DNA of 64,000 nucleotides from Arabidopsis thaliana (GCF_000001735.4 NC_003070.9:18647971-18711970); one strand, 5' to 3'; counted from the first letter of the stretch, positions 37,586 through 51,425 are shown. Translations and numbers: made by a program. Notes: generated by a model not told the origin, from the letters alone.

Positions 37586-38128
37586 TTTCTTCTTCTGCTT
37601 CTCTCGTCTCGGCCAAAGCCTCAGATTCTGATCTGTGTTGACTAATCAACAGAGTCTGCGAAGTTAACGATGAAGACGATGAACTTCACAGGTCTACTGT
37701 GAAACTCAGATAAATCCCACGTGTCACGTGCTCTCCACATGTTTTTTCTAATTCCAATTTTACCCTTGAGACTTTTCTTCGCCATCGTTTTTGATTGATC
37801 CCAATCTTCTTAGCTTCTTCTCTCTCAACCCTCAAAAGATCTTCGTCATCTCTGTATTCAACACATAGTGATGAATCGAGACTAACAAAATCAAATTCTC
37901 TTCACTCTGATTCGCAGTCATAGTTTACCAATTTCTTCTAACTCGCAAGCAATGGCTTGCCTTGGAAGAAAATTCTCCAGAATTGGTTGAATTCGTGTAA
38001 GTATCGATTTTTTCTAATGTTTTTGGTAACTCCCGGCGAAACCTAGATCTAGTTTTCTGATGCTGTGTTGAATTCTTTTGCGTTTCTCAGTTTTTTTTCA
38101 TTTCCAGAAATTTTAGTATGTTTAAGAG
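37586..38128. promoter_or_regulatory. divergent promoter DWF5 / RING-CH gene
   Basis: This 543-bp interval separates two start codons that point apart, so it must hold both promoters. At 37718-37730 there are two G-boxes in a row, CACGTGTCACGTG, sharing a one-base spacer, with another E-box-like CACATG near 37736. ACGTGTC is also an ABA-response core. A leader intron for the RING-CH gene is suggested by a GTAAGT donor near 37998 and a TTTCCAG acceptor near 38107. Confidence 0.7.
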
Positions 38129-38138
38129 ATGCAATTAG
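38118..38138 (+). CDS. 6-codon upstream ORF overlapping the RING-CH start
   Basis: An ATG at 38118 opens a six-residue frame (MFKRCN) that ends at TAG 38136-38138, past the main start codon at 38129 and in a different frame. If ribosomes use it they would bypass the main start. Its context (AGTATGT) is weak. Confidence 0.4.
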   Translation: MFKRCN

Positions 38139-39676
38139 TGCCTAGTGATGATGATGATGATAGAAAGGAACAGATTTTATTCGACGAATCAACATCCTCA
38201 AACGAAATCGTAGCAGCGGAAAGAGGAGATCGTGTTGTGGAGGAAGGACAAGTTTCAGAAATAGCTGAGACTGATGATGACGAAACCACACTTCTTGTTT
38301 CTGGAGATCAACCACAATGTCGAATTTGCCTTGATGTTGGAGGTATAATAAAAGCAATTCCTTAACTCAATTGAGTGAGGATACAATGAGACGACTTGGT
38401 TTGTTCTTTGATTGCAGGGGAAGATCTGATTGCTCCGTGCAATTGTAAAGGTACTCAAAAGCACGTTCACAGATCTTGTCTCGATAATTGGCGCTCCACC
38501 AAGGTATATTATCGTCACCGTTTCCAGAAAGTTTCTTCTTCTTTTGAATGAATGGTTTACTTAGCTTATGAAGTGTATTTTGTTTCTATGCAATATATGT
38601 TTCAGGAAGGTTTTGCATTTTCGCATTGTACAGAGTGTAGAGCCTTTTTCAAACTCCGAGCCAATGTGCCTGCTGATAGATGGTGGTTGAGATTGAGATT
38701 TCAGCTGCTGGTTGCTAGAGATCATGCCTTCATCTTCATTTCTGTCCAGATGGTACATGACTTGTTTCCTTTTTTTGATTTTAGTGTTTAATACACTTTC
38801 TTCTTCTATGATGTTACTAGCTTCTTGACTCCCAATCTCCCATTTTATGACCAAATTCGTTGTTTCCTAGCTATAAAATTGGTCATATAGCTAAGGATTT
38901 GCATTCTCATGATTGAGTTTAGTGTTTATAGACTTTCTTCTATAATGTTACTATATACTAGAATTCAATCATGAGAATGCAAATCCTTAGCTATAATTGC
39001 CACATAGCAGTTTATGACCAAACTATTGGTTTCTTATCGCATTTGAACACCGAAACAGGAGATCCCTTGTATGAATTCGGATTGGATGATACATTTGATG
39101 CTCTTAGTGAATGCATTTATATACTAATGAACAAAGGCTTCTCGTATCAACAGATTGTAGCATTCTTGGGGTTACTAGTTTACAAGTTCTACGGTGAAGA
39201 ACTACGAGAAATGTTTGGTTATGAGGAACATCCTTATGGGTTCTACACATTGGCTGGTACAACTATTTTTGTTTTCTATAGGCTCATGGACATTAGCCCA
39301 GTCACCAGGATTAGAGTCAATCAGAATCATCTTTGTGCTGAACCACTTGAGCGTATAATGAACATGATGGTCTATTTTTTGTTGCAGTTTTGGCCATTGT
39401 CTTGGTAGGACTGCTATATGGATTCTTCATCGCCATAATATGTGGCCAAAAGATCAACGAGCGGCATTACCATGTTCTCGCCAAACAAGAACTCACAAAG
39501 GTCTGATATCTTGCAGCTTTTCTGTTCTTGATTTACGGTAATCACTTTTCTGGTATACATCACTGTTTTCGTGTCACTCACAACAGGAATATATAGTGGA
39601 AGACCGCGACTGCAAGAATGTTCCTGAGCTTGATCAGAGTCATGTGATGGAACTAAAAATGTTGGGACTTTATTGA
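38129..39676 (+). CDS. RING-CH (MARCH-like) membrane E3 ubiquitin ligase
   Basis: Likely membrane-bound ubiquitin ligase of the RINGv/RING-CH class; the substrate is unknown. The exons are 38129-38342, 38418-38503, 38606-38752, 39154-39256, 39388-39500 and 39587-39676, giving 250 residues. The N-terminus is acidic. The zinc finger reads CRICLDVGG ... APCNCKGTQKHVHRSCLDNW ... HCTECRAFF, the C4HC3 order that defines RING-CH. Two hydrophobic segments follow (IVAFLGLLVYKFYG and VLAIVLVGLLYGFFIAIICG), then a cytosolic tail ending ELKMLGLY. Intron 3 (38753-39153) carries an inverted repeat and an unusual open stretch, described in the findings. The exon 4 start at 39154 follows a good CAACAG acceptor and restores the family sequence. 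Confidence 0.9.
38890..38993. repeat. inverted repeat in intron 3 of the RING-CH gene
   Basis: A left arm about 38890-38919 and right arm about 38964-38993 are reverse complements over about 28 bases (core GGATTTGCATTCTCATGATT), with a loop of about 45 bases. Flanking phrases TTTATGACCAAA and TTTAGTGTTTA are each present twice in direct order at 38845-38856/39012-39023 and 38781-38791/38922-38932. The block looks like a duplicated and partly inverted piece of the intron. Confidence 0.75.
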
Positions 39677-39931
39677 ACATATACTACAAGAAAAGAGCTT
39701 GTTGGATCTTTACTCTTCATGTCACCTGTAAATTATATTCTTCATTGATTTATATGGTTGCTTCAACGAACGATTGTGTCATCTCCAAGTGGTTTTTTGA
39801 TTTTTTTTTTTTTTTAAGTTGTATATCTTCTGATGAACATGTTTATCTGTTCGAGTATACATATCAGAAGTAAATTGGTTTACAAAGTAAAGTATCGATG
39901 ATCATCTATGTTTCTTCTTCCTCAGTCGAAC
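39677..39931. other. short convergent spacer
   Basis: Only 255 bases separate the stop codons of two genes that converge, so their 3' UTRs may overlap. T-rich tract at about 39800-39815. Confidence 0.5.
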
Positions 39932-42378
39932 TCATACGTATATCCCTAAAACCACCTCCTTCGGCTCGGTCTCAACCATCCAGGGTGGCCTATATATCAG
40001 AAGAAACCAAAGCAAATACATTATTAAACTAAAATAGAGGAAATAAAGAATCGATATCTGCAATAAGAGGAACAAAAATGGCTCACTTGTTCAGTATGAA
40101 ATTGAATGTTCCTTGTGATGCACGTTTGAGAAGAACTTCCCTTGCTTCCACTGCGATCCCTTGAGGCTGTAGAACAAAATTTAAACATTATATTTCATCA
40201 TAAATCAAATATTTTTAAAAATGAAGGTCTCTTAGGGAATCTAGAGAGAAATACCTCTTCTGGAAACCAAACCCCTGGTTGTGTGCTTCCTTCAAGCATT
40301 GCTGCAACAAAAGCTGCGGTCGAAACTCCAACGGATCTGTAAACACAACATGTATCGGTTCTCATACATAGCTTTATATATGTATTAATGTTGTATATAG
40401 GGGATGTTAAGGAGACTCACACTGATAGTTTTTTATGACTAAATAACCCAACTGTGGTCCGTCCATCCGAGCACTCCAAATCAACCTTCCCAAAGAGTTT
40501 AACATAAGTAACAATGAGTCACCGAAATAACTACTGCAAAATTATTTTGCAATTATCTGTTTTTTCACTTACCCTCATTGAGACACGCTCTCCAGCAAAG
40601 CCATCCATGGCTCTAACGACAGGGTCAAAAAGCTCTACCATTTGTTGGACTTTGGTTCTGTCTCTAAGGACCTCCTACAGCGTGCAAGACAAGCATTGCA
40701 ATATGACTACAGGTAGATATAACTGATCACAGGACCATTGATTCAGGTAAGGTCTGAGCATGATACCGATGGTAAGAGTTTTGTCATTATCTCCATTCCC
40801 CAGTTCCAGAAGAAAGGAGCTGTGCCGAATCGAGCAACGACAGTTGGCACTCCTAGAACTTCATGAGTTGATCTCACCTCTGGCAAATTCCTGAAAAAAA
40901 TCACTGATCTAAGCAAATCCTTTTCAGTATGTCAATGTAGCTTTTGATATGGAAGGGTAACTTACAAAAGATAAACATCTCTTTTCCGGATGCCTTTTCC
41001 GAAATCCACGGTTATCATTCCACTGTAGGGTCTTAGTTTTACCTTCTCTCCTGATCATTCCCACAATACAAGGCTGAGAAATTTTCTGAAAGATTGATAT
41101 ATATGTTTAGATTTCTTTAAGAGTTTAAAGTCCTATAACACTTACCTTGTTTATATGCAGTAACTTCCTCTCCAAGAAGTAGAAAACTCGTTGCTAATAT
41201 TGTAGGACCTGCACCGCCAGTGCCTGCTGTGTAATAGGAGAACCTGACATGACATTGCAAGATCAGCTACAATAAACATATTATGTTGCAATAATAAAAC
41301 AACAGTTTCACTAACGATAATAAACATCAACAAACGTTCTTTGCGTTACCTCAATTTCTCTGGTTTTCCTTTATCTTCGCTTCTTGCTGCAGCGACCATT
41401 TCAGCCGCCATCACTATAAGAAAGACAAACATGTTGTTAAATCTATTGGAACAAACAATATCAAGCATAAAAGATAGAGGGACTAGCATTCAGGTTTGAA
41501 CACCATTGCTAACTCCTGGATATATTCCAGCTGTTGTTAACGCCGGAATATTCGCAGCAATTGCCTCAGCTTCAAGAGATTTTGCACGGAAAGCATAGCT
41601 TGTGTCATCACAAACATCGAGATATGCAGTCTGTTTCAGATATAAACACATAAAAATCTCTGTAAGACTCGAGAACAATGCATCGAGGAGCTTGTGTGTG
41701 GAAGACTGGTGACATTAGAAACTGTTATTACCTTATCCTCACCTTGGTCTTTATGGCAGCTTCAAGAACAGTGCATCGAGGTGCTTGTTGGAATGGTCCA
41801 GCGGCATGGACTACAAGATCAACGTCTGGATTCACACATTTCACGGTGAGTACTCAAAATAATAAATTCATTAGAGATGTCAATTTAGTCCCTAACAATT
41901 GTCCAAATTCATATAGAAATTCAAACATATTTGACAATTGACAATGATAAGCTCTTTGGGAAAGTGAAACAAACCTCTTAAACTTGTCTCAAGCATCTTA
42001 GCATCATTGATATCTACTTGAGAAAATTCAGAATTCTCTCCCAGCTTAGCCACCATTGCTTCACCTTTCTCTCTGCGCACAGAGAATGATTCATATTCAA
42101 TGAATTTCAAATTTTTCGACATTTCCATGGAAATTGAATAAGAAATTTCTCACAAACCTGTTGCGTCCACCGACGACGATTTTTAGCTCAGGACATAGCT
42201 TAGAAAGAGCAGTAGCAGTAGACCCACCGACCCGACCCGTTCCACCCAACACCAAGACCCGATAGTTCCGGCTAGGATCCGAGAACTTAACCTCCGGAAC
42301 GCCGTCGTATTGCGTTTCCCTAGATGAAGCTGCTCGCACCGTCGCTCTGTACGGTTGCAGCAGCAGAGCTCGAGTCAT
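39932..42378 (-). CDS. saccharopine dehydrogenase-like NAD(P)-binding protein
   Basis: Predicted Rossmann-fold oxidoreductase related to saccharopine dehydrogenase; the substrate is not known. The translation starts MTRALLLQPYR at 42378 and runs to a TGA at 39932-39934, roughly 430 residues over about a dozen exons. Visible parts: a short Arg/Ser/Ala-rich N-terminus that could be a transit peptide, the dinucleotide loop VLVLGGTGRVGGSTA, VVGGRNR, then HAAGPFQ, TAYLDVCDD, ALTTAGIYPGVSN and the C-terminal GVWFPEE ... LNKPPWMVETEPKEVVLG. The catalytic context is intact to the eye. An imperfect copy of the exon phrase GTGCATCGAGGTGCTTG lies in the neighbouring intron near 41677. Confidence 0.88.
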
Positions 42379-44264
42379 TCTCTCTCCCTCCCCTCACTCA
42401 CCTCATCTCCTTTTGCAGTTTTATCGTAGACGATGATGACGTGTAAGAATTTGAACGGGATAACTTAGTTGGGCTTTATATCTGGGCCTAATAAATAAAT
42501 ATCTGGGCCTTATAAATCGTGGTTCCAAAAGAGGAAATATAATATAAGGCCCGTCAAGTTTTTCATTCATTTGTAAATTGTTTGTTATTCTTATCTTGAG
42601 TTTTATATACATCAGACAATACAAGTCGGGTGTTTAAATATAAATGTAGCTCAAATCTGTAACTATTCAACACCGTGGATAAAAATTTGATTAAAATTAA
42701 ATGCAATCAATCATAAACTTAAATGCGAAATTAAATAAGATGAGAAAAAGAAAAAACGTTGTAATGGTGGAAACTGGAAAGGCAAAGAGAGAGGCGTTGC
42801 GTCAGCGAAGGGTAAGCAGGTGACGTGTCAAGTCACGTGACCACAATCTGAGAGAGAGACCAAAACGCGGAGAACCTCTAGGGTTATAGAGGTGGAGGAC
42901 GAAGTAGACCCCTACTAGGGTCAAACTTGTAAATATTATGAAACCTATGGGTCCTACTGTTGAGTGGCAGCGAGCTGTCAAACTGGGGAAGAACGAATTT
43001 TTTCATTTTCATTTTTTTTTCTTCTTCAACTTTTTTTTTTTGGTTATTGCTTCTTCTTCTTAAATTGCAACGTGCGTTTTCATGGGCTCTGACGCTATTT
43101 GTCCCTCACCATTTGTAGATATTTTAATTTCCCAACAATTTAAACATTTCTTTTCCTTTAAAAACAAACAAAATTGATATTAAAAAAAAAAAACTATAAT
43201 GTAAAATTAAAATTGCCAGCTTTTATGCTGCTGTTCGCCACATTCATACACCAAAGGACATTCGAATACTATTTAGTATTTAATAATCTCATATATTTAC
43301 AAACTTTTTAACAACTATAGAATCTTCCATTTAAATTTTCTAAAAATAAAAAATTTATAGAAATTTTTTTCGTTTATAGTAATCTTGTATATTTTTTTTG
43401 TCTAAGTATATATGTTCCAACGGTTTATAATTTATATACTTCAGATTTTTACCGTTTGCATTTATTCTTTATATACTGTTCATAAAACGGTTAAACTTAA
43501 GATGTTTTTATGTGAAATAAATTAATTTAAGTTACATAATAAAAATTGCAATAATGGCTGGCAGAAAATAATAATGCCAATGTGAAAAAAATGCACATAA
43601 TATTGCCAAGTTGGCTAAAAATGTAGGGCATGGTACAAAAAGGAGCAAAACAAAGGTGAATATTACAATTGAACCCCTATACAGTAGGGTTTATTGGACT
43701 AGATTTAGCCACGAGTCATTATCAATAATTAGATCATGGACTGGTTTTATTATTGCTAATTAAATTATTCCGATGGTTAAAAGAATTCTTCTAATTATTT
43801 AATGTTTGGGTGATGAGAGAGAGATTCCCAACGGCAAAAAGAGCACGCCGTTGAAATTTAATTCAAAGCAGAGTCTTAATAAATCGAACGGTCAAAGGTC
43901 AAACTAGTTGTATTACTCTTTTCTACTTTATTTTATTCTTAAAAATGATTGGAATTTAAATTTAGTTACGTTTGGTGATCTCCTATTTGTAACTGACCTT
44001 GAAATAAAGTGCGATTAAAGTAAAAGATATAGACGACCGGTCACGACGGTAATATTATACAAATAGAGGGTAGAAATGCAAAACAATATTGTTTGGTAAC
44101 CATACAAAAAAAAACATCGTTAATATTTAGAGTGGAACCAATTATTGACAAAACTTTAAATTCTCTCTTTTATGAATTTTATTTTTGTCATATGTTTAAT
44201 CATTTTGTTTCTATTATTGGCCATGTTCAAGATAATTAGGTTGATAAAGAAGCGTAAGTTAACT
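42379..44264. promoter_or_regulatory. upstream region of the saccharopine-dehydrogenase-like gene and AT-rich spacer
   Basis: Near 42820-42841 there is a dense motif cluster: TGACGTGTCA at 42821-42830 and a perfect palindrome GTCACGTGAC at 42832-42841, then AGAGAGAGA and a CTAGGGTTATAG telo-box-like phrase. GC content is locally higher. This looks like promoter DNA but lies 440 bases upstream of the minus-strand gene and more than 3 kb before HKL1, with no gene to its right. From 43080 to 44264 I see only AT-rich DNA. Confidence 0.45.
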
Positions 44265-45275
44265 ACATTATGTAGGCCTGGGAGATCGGTTAAATCGGGT
44301 TAAACGGTTCGGTTTAATCGGTTTTCCGGTTTGTTCGGCTACACAAAATTCTGCCGAATTGAACAGAATAAAAGTTCGGTTCGGTTCGGTTCGGTACTCG
44401 GGTTTTTCGGTTCGGTTAATAAGATTTATTATTCACCGAAATTGCACCGAATATTTTTTTTCTCGGTTTTAATCGGTTAACCAAATCGTTGTGGGTCAAT
44501 TTATGCATTCTGGGCTTAACTTTTGTGCATAATGGGCTTAAGTTATTCAAATCCTAAATATGTTTTTAGATTTTAAAAGCCCAAATGTTTTTTTCCCCTG
44601 AGATCAACTCAAGTCCACCACCCAGATCTAGGTTTTCGGTGTTCACTTTTTTAAGGTGACGGTAATACGGATGGAGTAAAGTGAAGATGGATCTGTGAAG
44701 TGAAGGAAAACAACGGTGATGTGTGAAGAAGAACAACAACGTAACAGAGAAGATGTGTAAAGAAGAACAACAACGTAACAGAGAAGATGGATCTGTGCGA
44801 CGCGGTGTCGAGAAGAAATGTAGAAATCCATGAAATAAATTGCTGCCGCTAAAGTCGATGCCGGAGAGAATTAATGTCGTGGCGGCTTGATAGAAGGTAT
44901 CCTACGAAAGAAAATGGTGGAGAAGAAGAAGGAACACAAGGAGAAGAAGGAAGAAGAATGAAGAAGAAGAAGATTGAAGAAGATAAAAACTATAAAAAAG
45001 GTTAGAGAAGAGGACAAAGAAAGGTTCGTGAGGAGGAAACAAAAAATATGAAGTGGTAGATCTAGGGTTTCTATTTTTTATAAGGTATCCCCTTTTAACC
45101 GAATAAACCGATCGGTTTTGATGAACCGAACCGAAAAATCCGAAAACCGAAATCAATTTAAAATTCCACCGATCGGGTTATAACAGTAAATCGGTTCGGA
45201 ACCGAAAACCGAAATCCTCGGTTTGTCCGGTTCGGTTTAAACGGTTAATGCCGAAATCCCAGGCCTAACATTATG
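44265..45275. mobile_element. 995-bp non-autonomous hAT-like DNA transposon with 8-bp target duplication
   Basis: The element spans 44273-45267. Both ends carry the same 11-base terminal inverted repeat (TAGGCCTGGGA at 44273-44283, its reverse complement at 45257-45267). It is flanked by identical 8-bp copies of ACATTATG at 44265-44272 and 45268-45275. Eight-base duplications and TAGG-type ends are the mark of the hAT superfamily. Subterminal zones are packed with GGTTCGG/CCGAACC units in opposite orientations (44310-44420 and 45110-45245). The inside is purine-rich, with a 36-bp tandem repeat (44718-44787), and has no transposase motif, so it needs an outside transposase. It lies between the saccharopine-dehydrogenase-like gene and HKL1, ending about 790 bases before the HKL1 start codon. 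Confidence 0.88.
44718..44789 (+). repeat. 36-bp tandem repeat inside the hAT-like element
   Basis: Two adjacent near-identical units contain AAGAACAACAACGTAACAGA followed by GAAGATG. They differ at about two positions and seem to be a slippage duplication within the transposon. Confidence 0.75.
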
Positions 45276-46060
45276 ACAACAAAAAAATTAACAACCAAAC
45301 AAATTATTTTGTGTATTTTGATCAGAAAAAATGAAAAAAAAATCTCTTCTGTTTTCTTATTATTAATTTTAAAATAAATAAATTAACCAAAAATTAGCTG
45401 AATGGGTGGTAAAAATATTTTTCTTTCATAATTATTTTTTGAGCCAATTCTTTTGTCAAAATAATATAAAGAATATGTTCTAAAATTTGAGTAATCAAAA
45501 GATAATTTCAATATCGAAAACAATTTAATAAACTGAAAATTAACGAGGGAGAAAAGGAAAAAAAAAACAAAAAAACGAAACCGTCGACATCTAAAAAAGA
45601 CGAGAGGGTAATATTGTAATTACATATATACACACTTATATATATAGTAGTATATATATACACTGGTTCGCTTTCCAGCCCCTTCTCTCTCCTTCCGCTT
45701 TTGTCTCTGCCGAAATCCATAAATCTCTTCCTCTCTCTCTTTCTTATTTAATCGTCACTTGACCGCCGGTAAGAAACTCGAGAGTTTGAATCGTTTTTTA
45801 ACCCTCGCCGGTGATTATTGACTGGAAAACACCAAACGAATCGAAGCAGTTAGTTTACAGGTAGAGCAGTGACAGCTGAGCAAAAAAAAAGGCGGCGGAA
45901 AAAAAAGTAGTAGTAGTTGATGATGATGAAGATGGTGAAACAGATTCGTATAGGGTTTTCTAATCGGCGGTGTTCGCTGTTCGTGAACTCTTTATTGGAG
46001 TAAGTAAAAAGCGCCAGAGAGAGAGATATTGTGTATTTGTCTTTTTGGTTCTGTTTTGGG
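45276..46060 (+). promoter_or_regulatory. HKL1 promoter and 5' leader
   Basis: AT-rich to about 45650, then TATATATA and CT-rich leader-like DNA (45675-45750). The leader contains an upstream ORF (listed separately). The GGCGG-rich sequence around 45765-45900 suits the transcribed leader. Confidence 0.5.
45920..46003 (+). CDS. 27-residue upstream ORF in the HKL1 leader
   Basis: Three ATG codons in a row start a frame at 45920 (MMMKMVKQIRIG...) that ends with TAA at 46001-46003, 57 bases before the HKL1 start codon. The triple ATG raises the chance that scanning ribosomes initiate here, so it could lower HKL1 translation or respond to a signal. Whether it lies in the mature transcript depends on the true start site, which I cannot see. 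Confidence 0.45.
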   Translation: MMMKMVKQIRIGFSNRRCSLFVNSLLE

Positions 46061-49459
<3,399 letters not shown>

Positions 49460-50473
49460 ATCATCATCGTCGTCGTTCGTATTAAATGGTGATATAATTG
49501 GTTATGTTCGTCCTTGTGTGTGTATATAGATTATTCAATATTTGTTTGTTGTTAATTATAATTATTATTATTCTATATAGCTTTTGTGTAAATGCTTAGG
49601 AAGGTTTTATGTATTCTTTGTTTCTTCTATTCGTATGATGTGTACTGGAAAATAGGTACTGGGTTTTTAAGAAAATGATTTACACTGTCACTATGTAAAG
49701 GTGATGATGATAAATGGAATGTCAATTTCTGTTCTCTTTTCTTCCTTCTTCTTTTTGTTGCTTTTTAGTGTGCCTAAAACAACAAAAGAAAATCATTGTT
49801 TATCTGATTTAAAGAAAGAAGCAAATCTTTTCTTTTCTATCTTTGCTTTGTAGTACTAGCCTACTAGCATCTTTCCAAAAAATGGTGTTCAAATAAATTA
49901 TTTACTTTTCATTTCAAGTTCTCAGGATTTCCGAGCCGTTAAATTTGTTTGCATAAGGGAATTACAGTTGTGCTTGATCATCGGAGACCGTAGAGTAGCC
50001 GATTTGGTCACTAGGGAGCTAACAAAACGAGGCTCTTGCTCGTTAATCTTTCCACCAACTCATGGTATCGGGGCCTTCCTAACCCAAAAATACGGTTAAG
50101 AAGGTCAGCCTAAAGATGACACAGGGTATAATCTTTTATTTGGTGAGAGTTAGAGGAGAGAAAGCATTTCCTGGCATGGATTAGTAACATCTCTTTAGAA
50201 GGTTGGGACTGAATGCAATAAATCGACAAGGTGGAAGAAGTTATTTCAGTCTATTGACCAATGGATCGTTTTCCTCTATCAAGATATTATAATGTAGTTT
50301 GCTTATAAGCTAGAGAGTTTGATTAGTCTTTTCTTGCATGAGTGAGGCTCTGGCTTTCTCAGTCTCTCTCCTTCCTCAACCTATGTCCCCTTTTTTGGAT
50401 TATGAATTAGTAGGGCTGGGCACAAGTACTATTACTCGTCCTATACTAGCTATTTGGTACGCGTTGTTAACAA
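49460..50473. other. spacer with a LINE-type RNase H remnant
   Basis: HKL1 3' UTR runs to about 49740. At 49923-50098 a short stretch resembles the C-terminal RNase H domain of plant LINE elements (listed separately). A hAT-type end (TAGGGCTGGGCAC) sits at 50411-50423 with no matching partner found downstream. Confidence 0.45.
49923..50098 (+). pseudogene. LINE retrotransposon RNase H-like remnant
   Basis: An open stretch encodes DFRAVKFVCIRE and, after a degraded part, GDRRVADLVTRELTKRGSC, ending TAA at 50096-50098. The pattern of F-x-x-V-x-F ... R ... VAD-L-V-x-RE is typical of the last helix of the RNase H-like (RVT_3) domain in plant LINEs and LINE-derived genes. There is no catalytic part left. 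Confidence 0.4.
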
Positions 50474-51425
50474 GACAAGTAAGAGCATGTCCATTGCAGG
50501 GACTTTGCAAGTTTTTAAAGAAAATCCTTATGAATAAAAGCAAAAAATTAAATCAGAATAGTGAAATAAACCAAGGTGCGAACCTTGTTTAAGGTATTTT
50601 TGGGTATATTGGATGACAATAAAACAAGTTTTCTTTCTTTTCCCGTATTTTTTTTCTTTGCCCATTCCCAAACTACTTTTTTCTTTCTCTCTCTCGTGTA
50701 TCTCTAAGTGGTTTTAGCTGAGATAACTTGTATGTCTGTTGTCTTTACTTTAAGTTCAATATGACTTGTATGTCTGTTGTCTTAATCTTTAGTTTAAGTA
50801 TTCTATGTTTTCTTATTTGTGAATGTTCAGTCTTCAGTGTGAGTGTGTTGTGTTTCAATAGTGTTCGTAAGAAGTTCCACCTTCTCTAAATCACTCCAGT
50901 GCTGACATTACTAGTATTAAAAAGAGACCACATGTTTTAAGTCACCATAAGTTTGTACTTTGGTTTGAATGCTTGTACACCACAAATAATATTCCGAACA
51001 CTAGTTCTTATTGTGTATTCTATGACCTCACTTGTATGCTAAACAATAATTTTGTTTTCATTGTTCTAAATTTTGAAGTCTCTGTGTATGCATACCAAAA
51101 CACTCTTCTTTTATCCACTCTTATTGTTTTAAGTATCCATTCTTCTTGTTCTCTACAACAAACCCAATAAACATTCTTCTTTCACCAAATAAACACTCTT
51201 CTTTAACCTAATACACACTCTTCATTTTACCCAATAAATACTCTTTTTCACAAACTAATAAAAATTTCTCACTTAAGGATTTCACTTAAGAATTCCACTA
51301 TTGGACAGTAAAAATTATAAAGTTTCAACCAAAAACTCTAAACTCTCATTTACTCAAAATTTACTATTAAAAAATTGTAAGGAGTCCTTAATTAGGACTC
51401 CTCAATGGGGATGCTCTAACAAGTA
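50474..51425. mobile_element. 936-bp probable hAT-like MITE
   Basis: The element runs 50482-51417. Ends read AGAGCATGTCCATTG on the left and CAATGGGGATGCTCT on the right, an imperfect terminal inverted repeat (reverse complement AGAGCATCCCCATTG, two mismatches). The flanking octamers GACAAGTA (50474-50481) and AACAAGTA (51418-51425) differ by one base, suggesting an 8-bp target duplication. Inside, units with CCAATAAACACTCTT repeat at 51166-51250 and ACTTGTATGTCTGTTGTCTT occurs at 50726-50745 and 50763-50782. No coding domain is visible. It seems inserted into an older hAT-type sequence whose end is at 50411. Confidence 0.6.

Noticed and set aside
38971..39153. Open frame running into RING-CH exon 4 (contains LNTETGDPLYEFGLDD)
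   Set aside because: It looks protein-like, but no acceptor in the right phase would include it, and family sequence continues directly from exon 3 to 39154. Kept as intron; an unseen alternative exon is not fully excluded.
44902..45156. 84-residue frame inside the hAT-like element
   Set aside because: Phe/Leu/Ser-rich product of a GAAGAAG repeat read antisense; no transposase motif.
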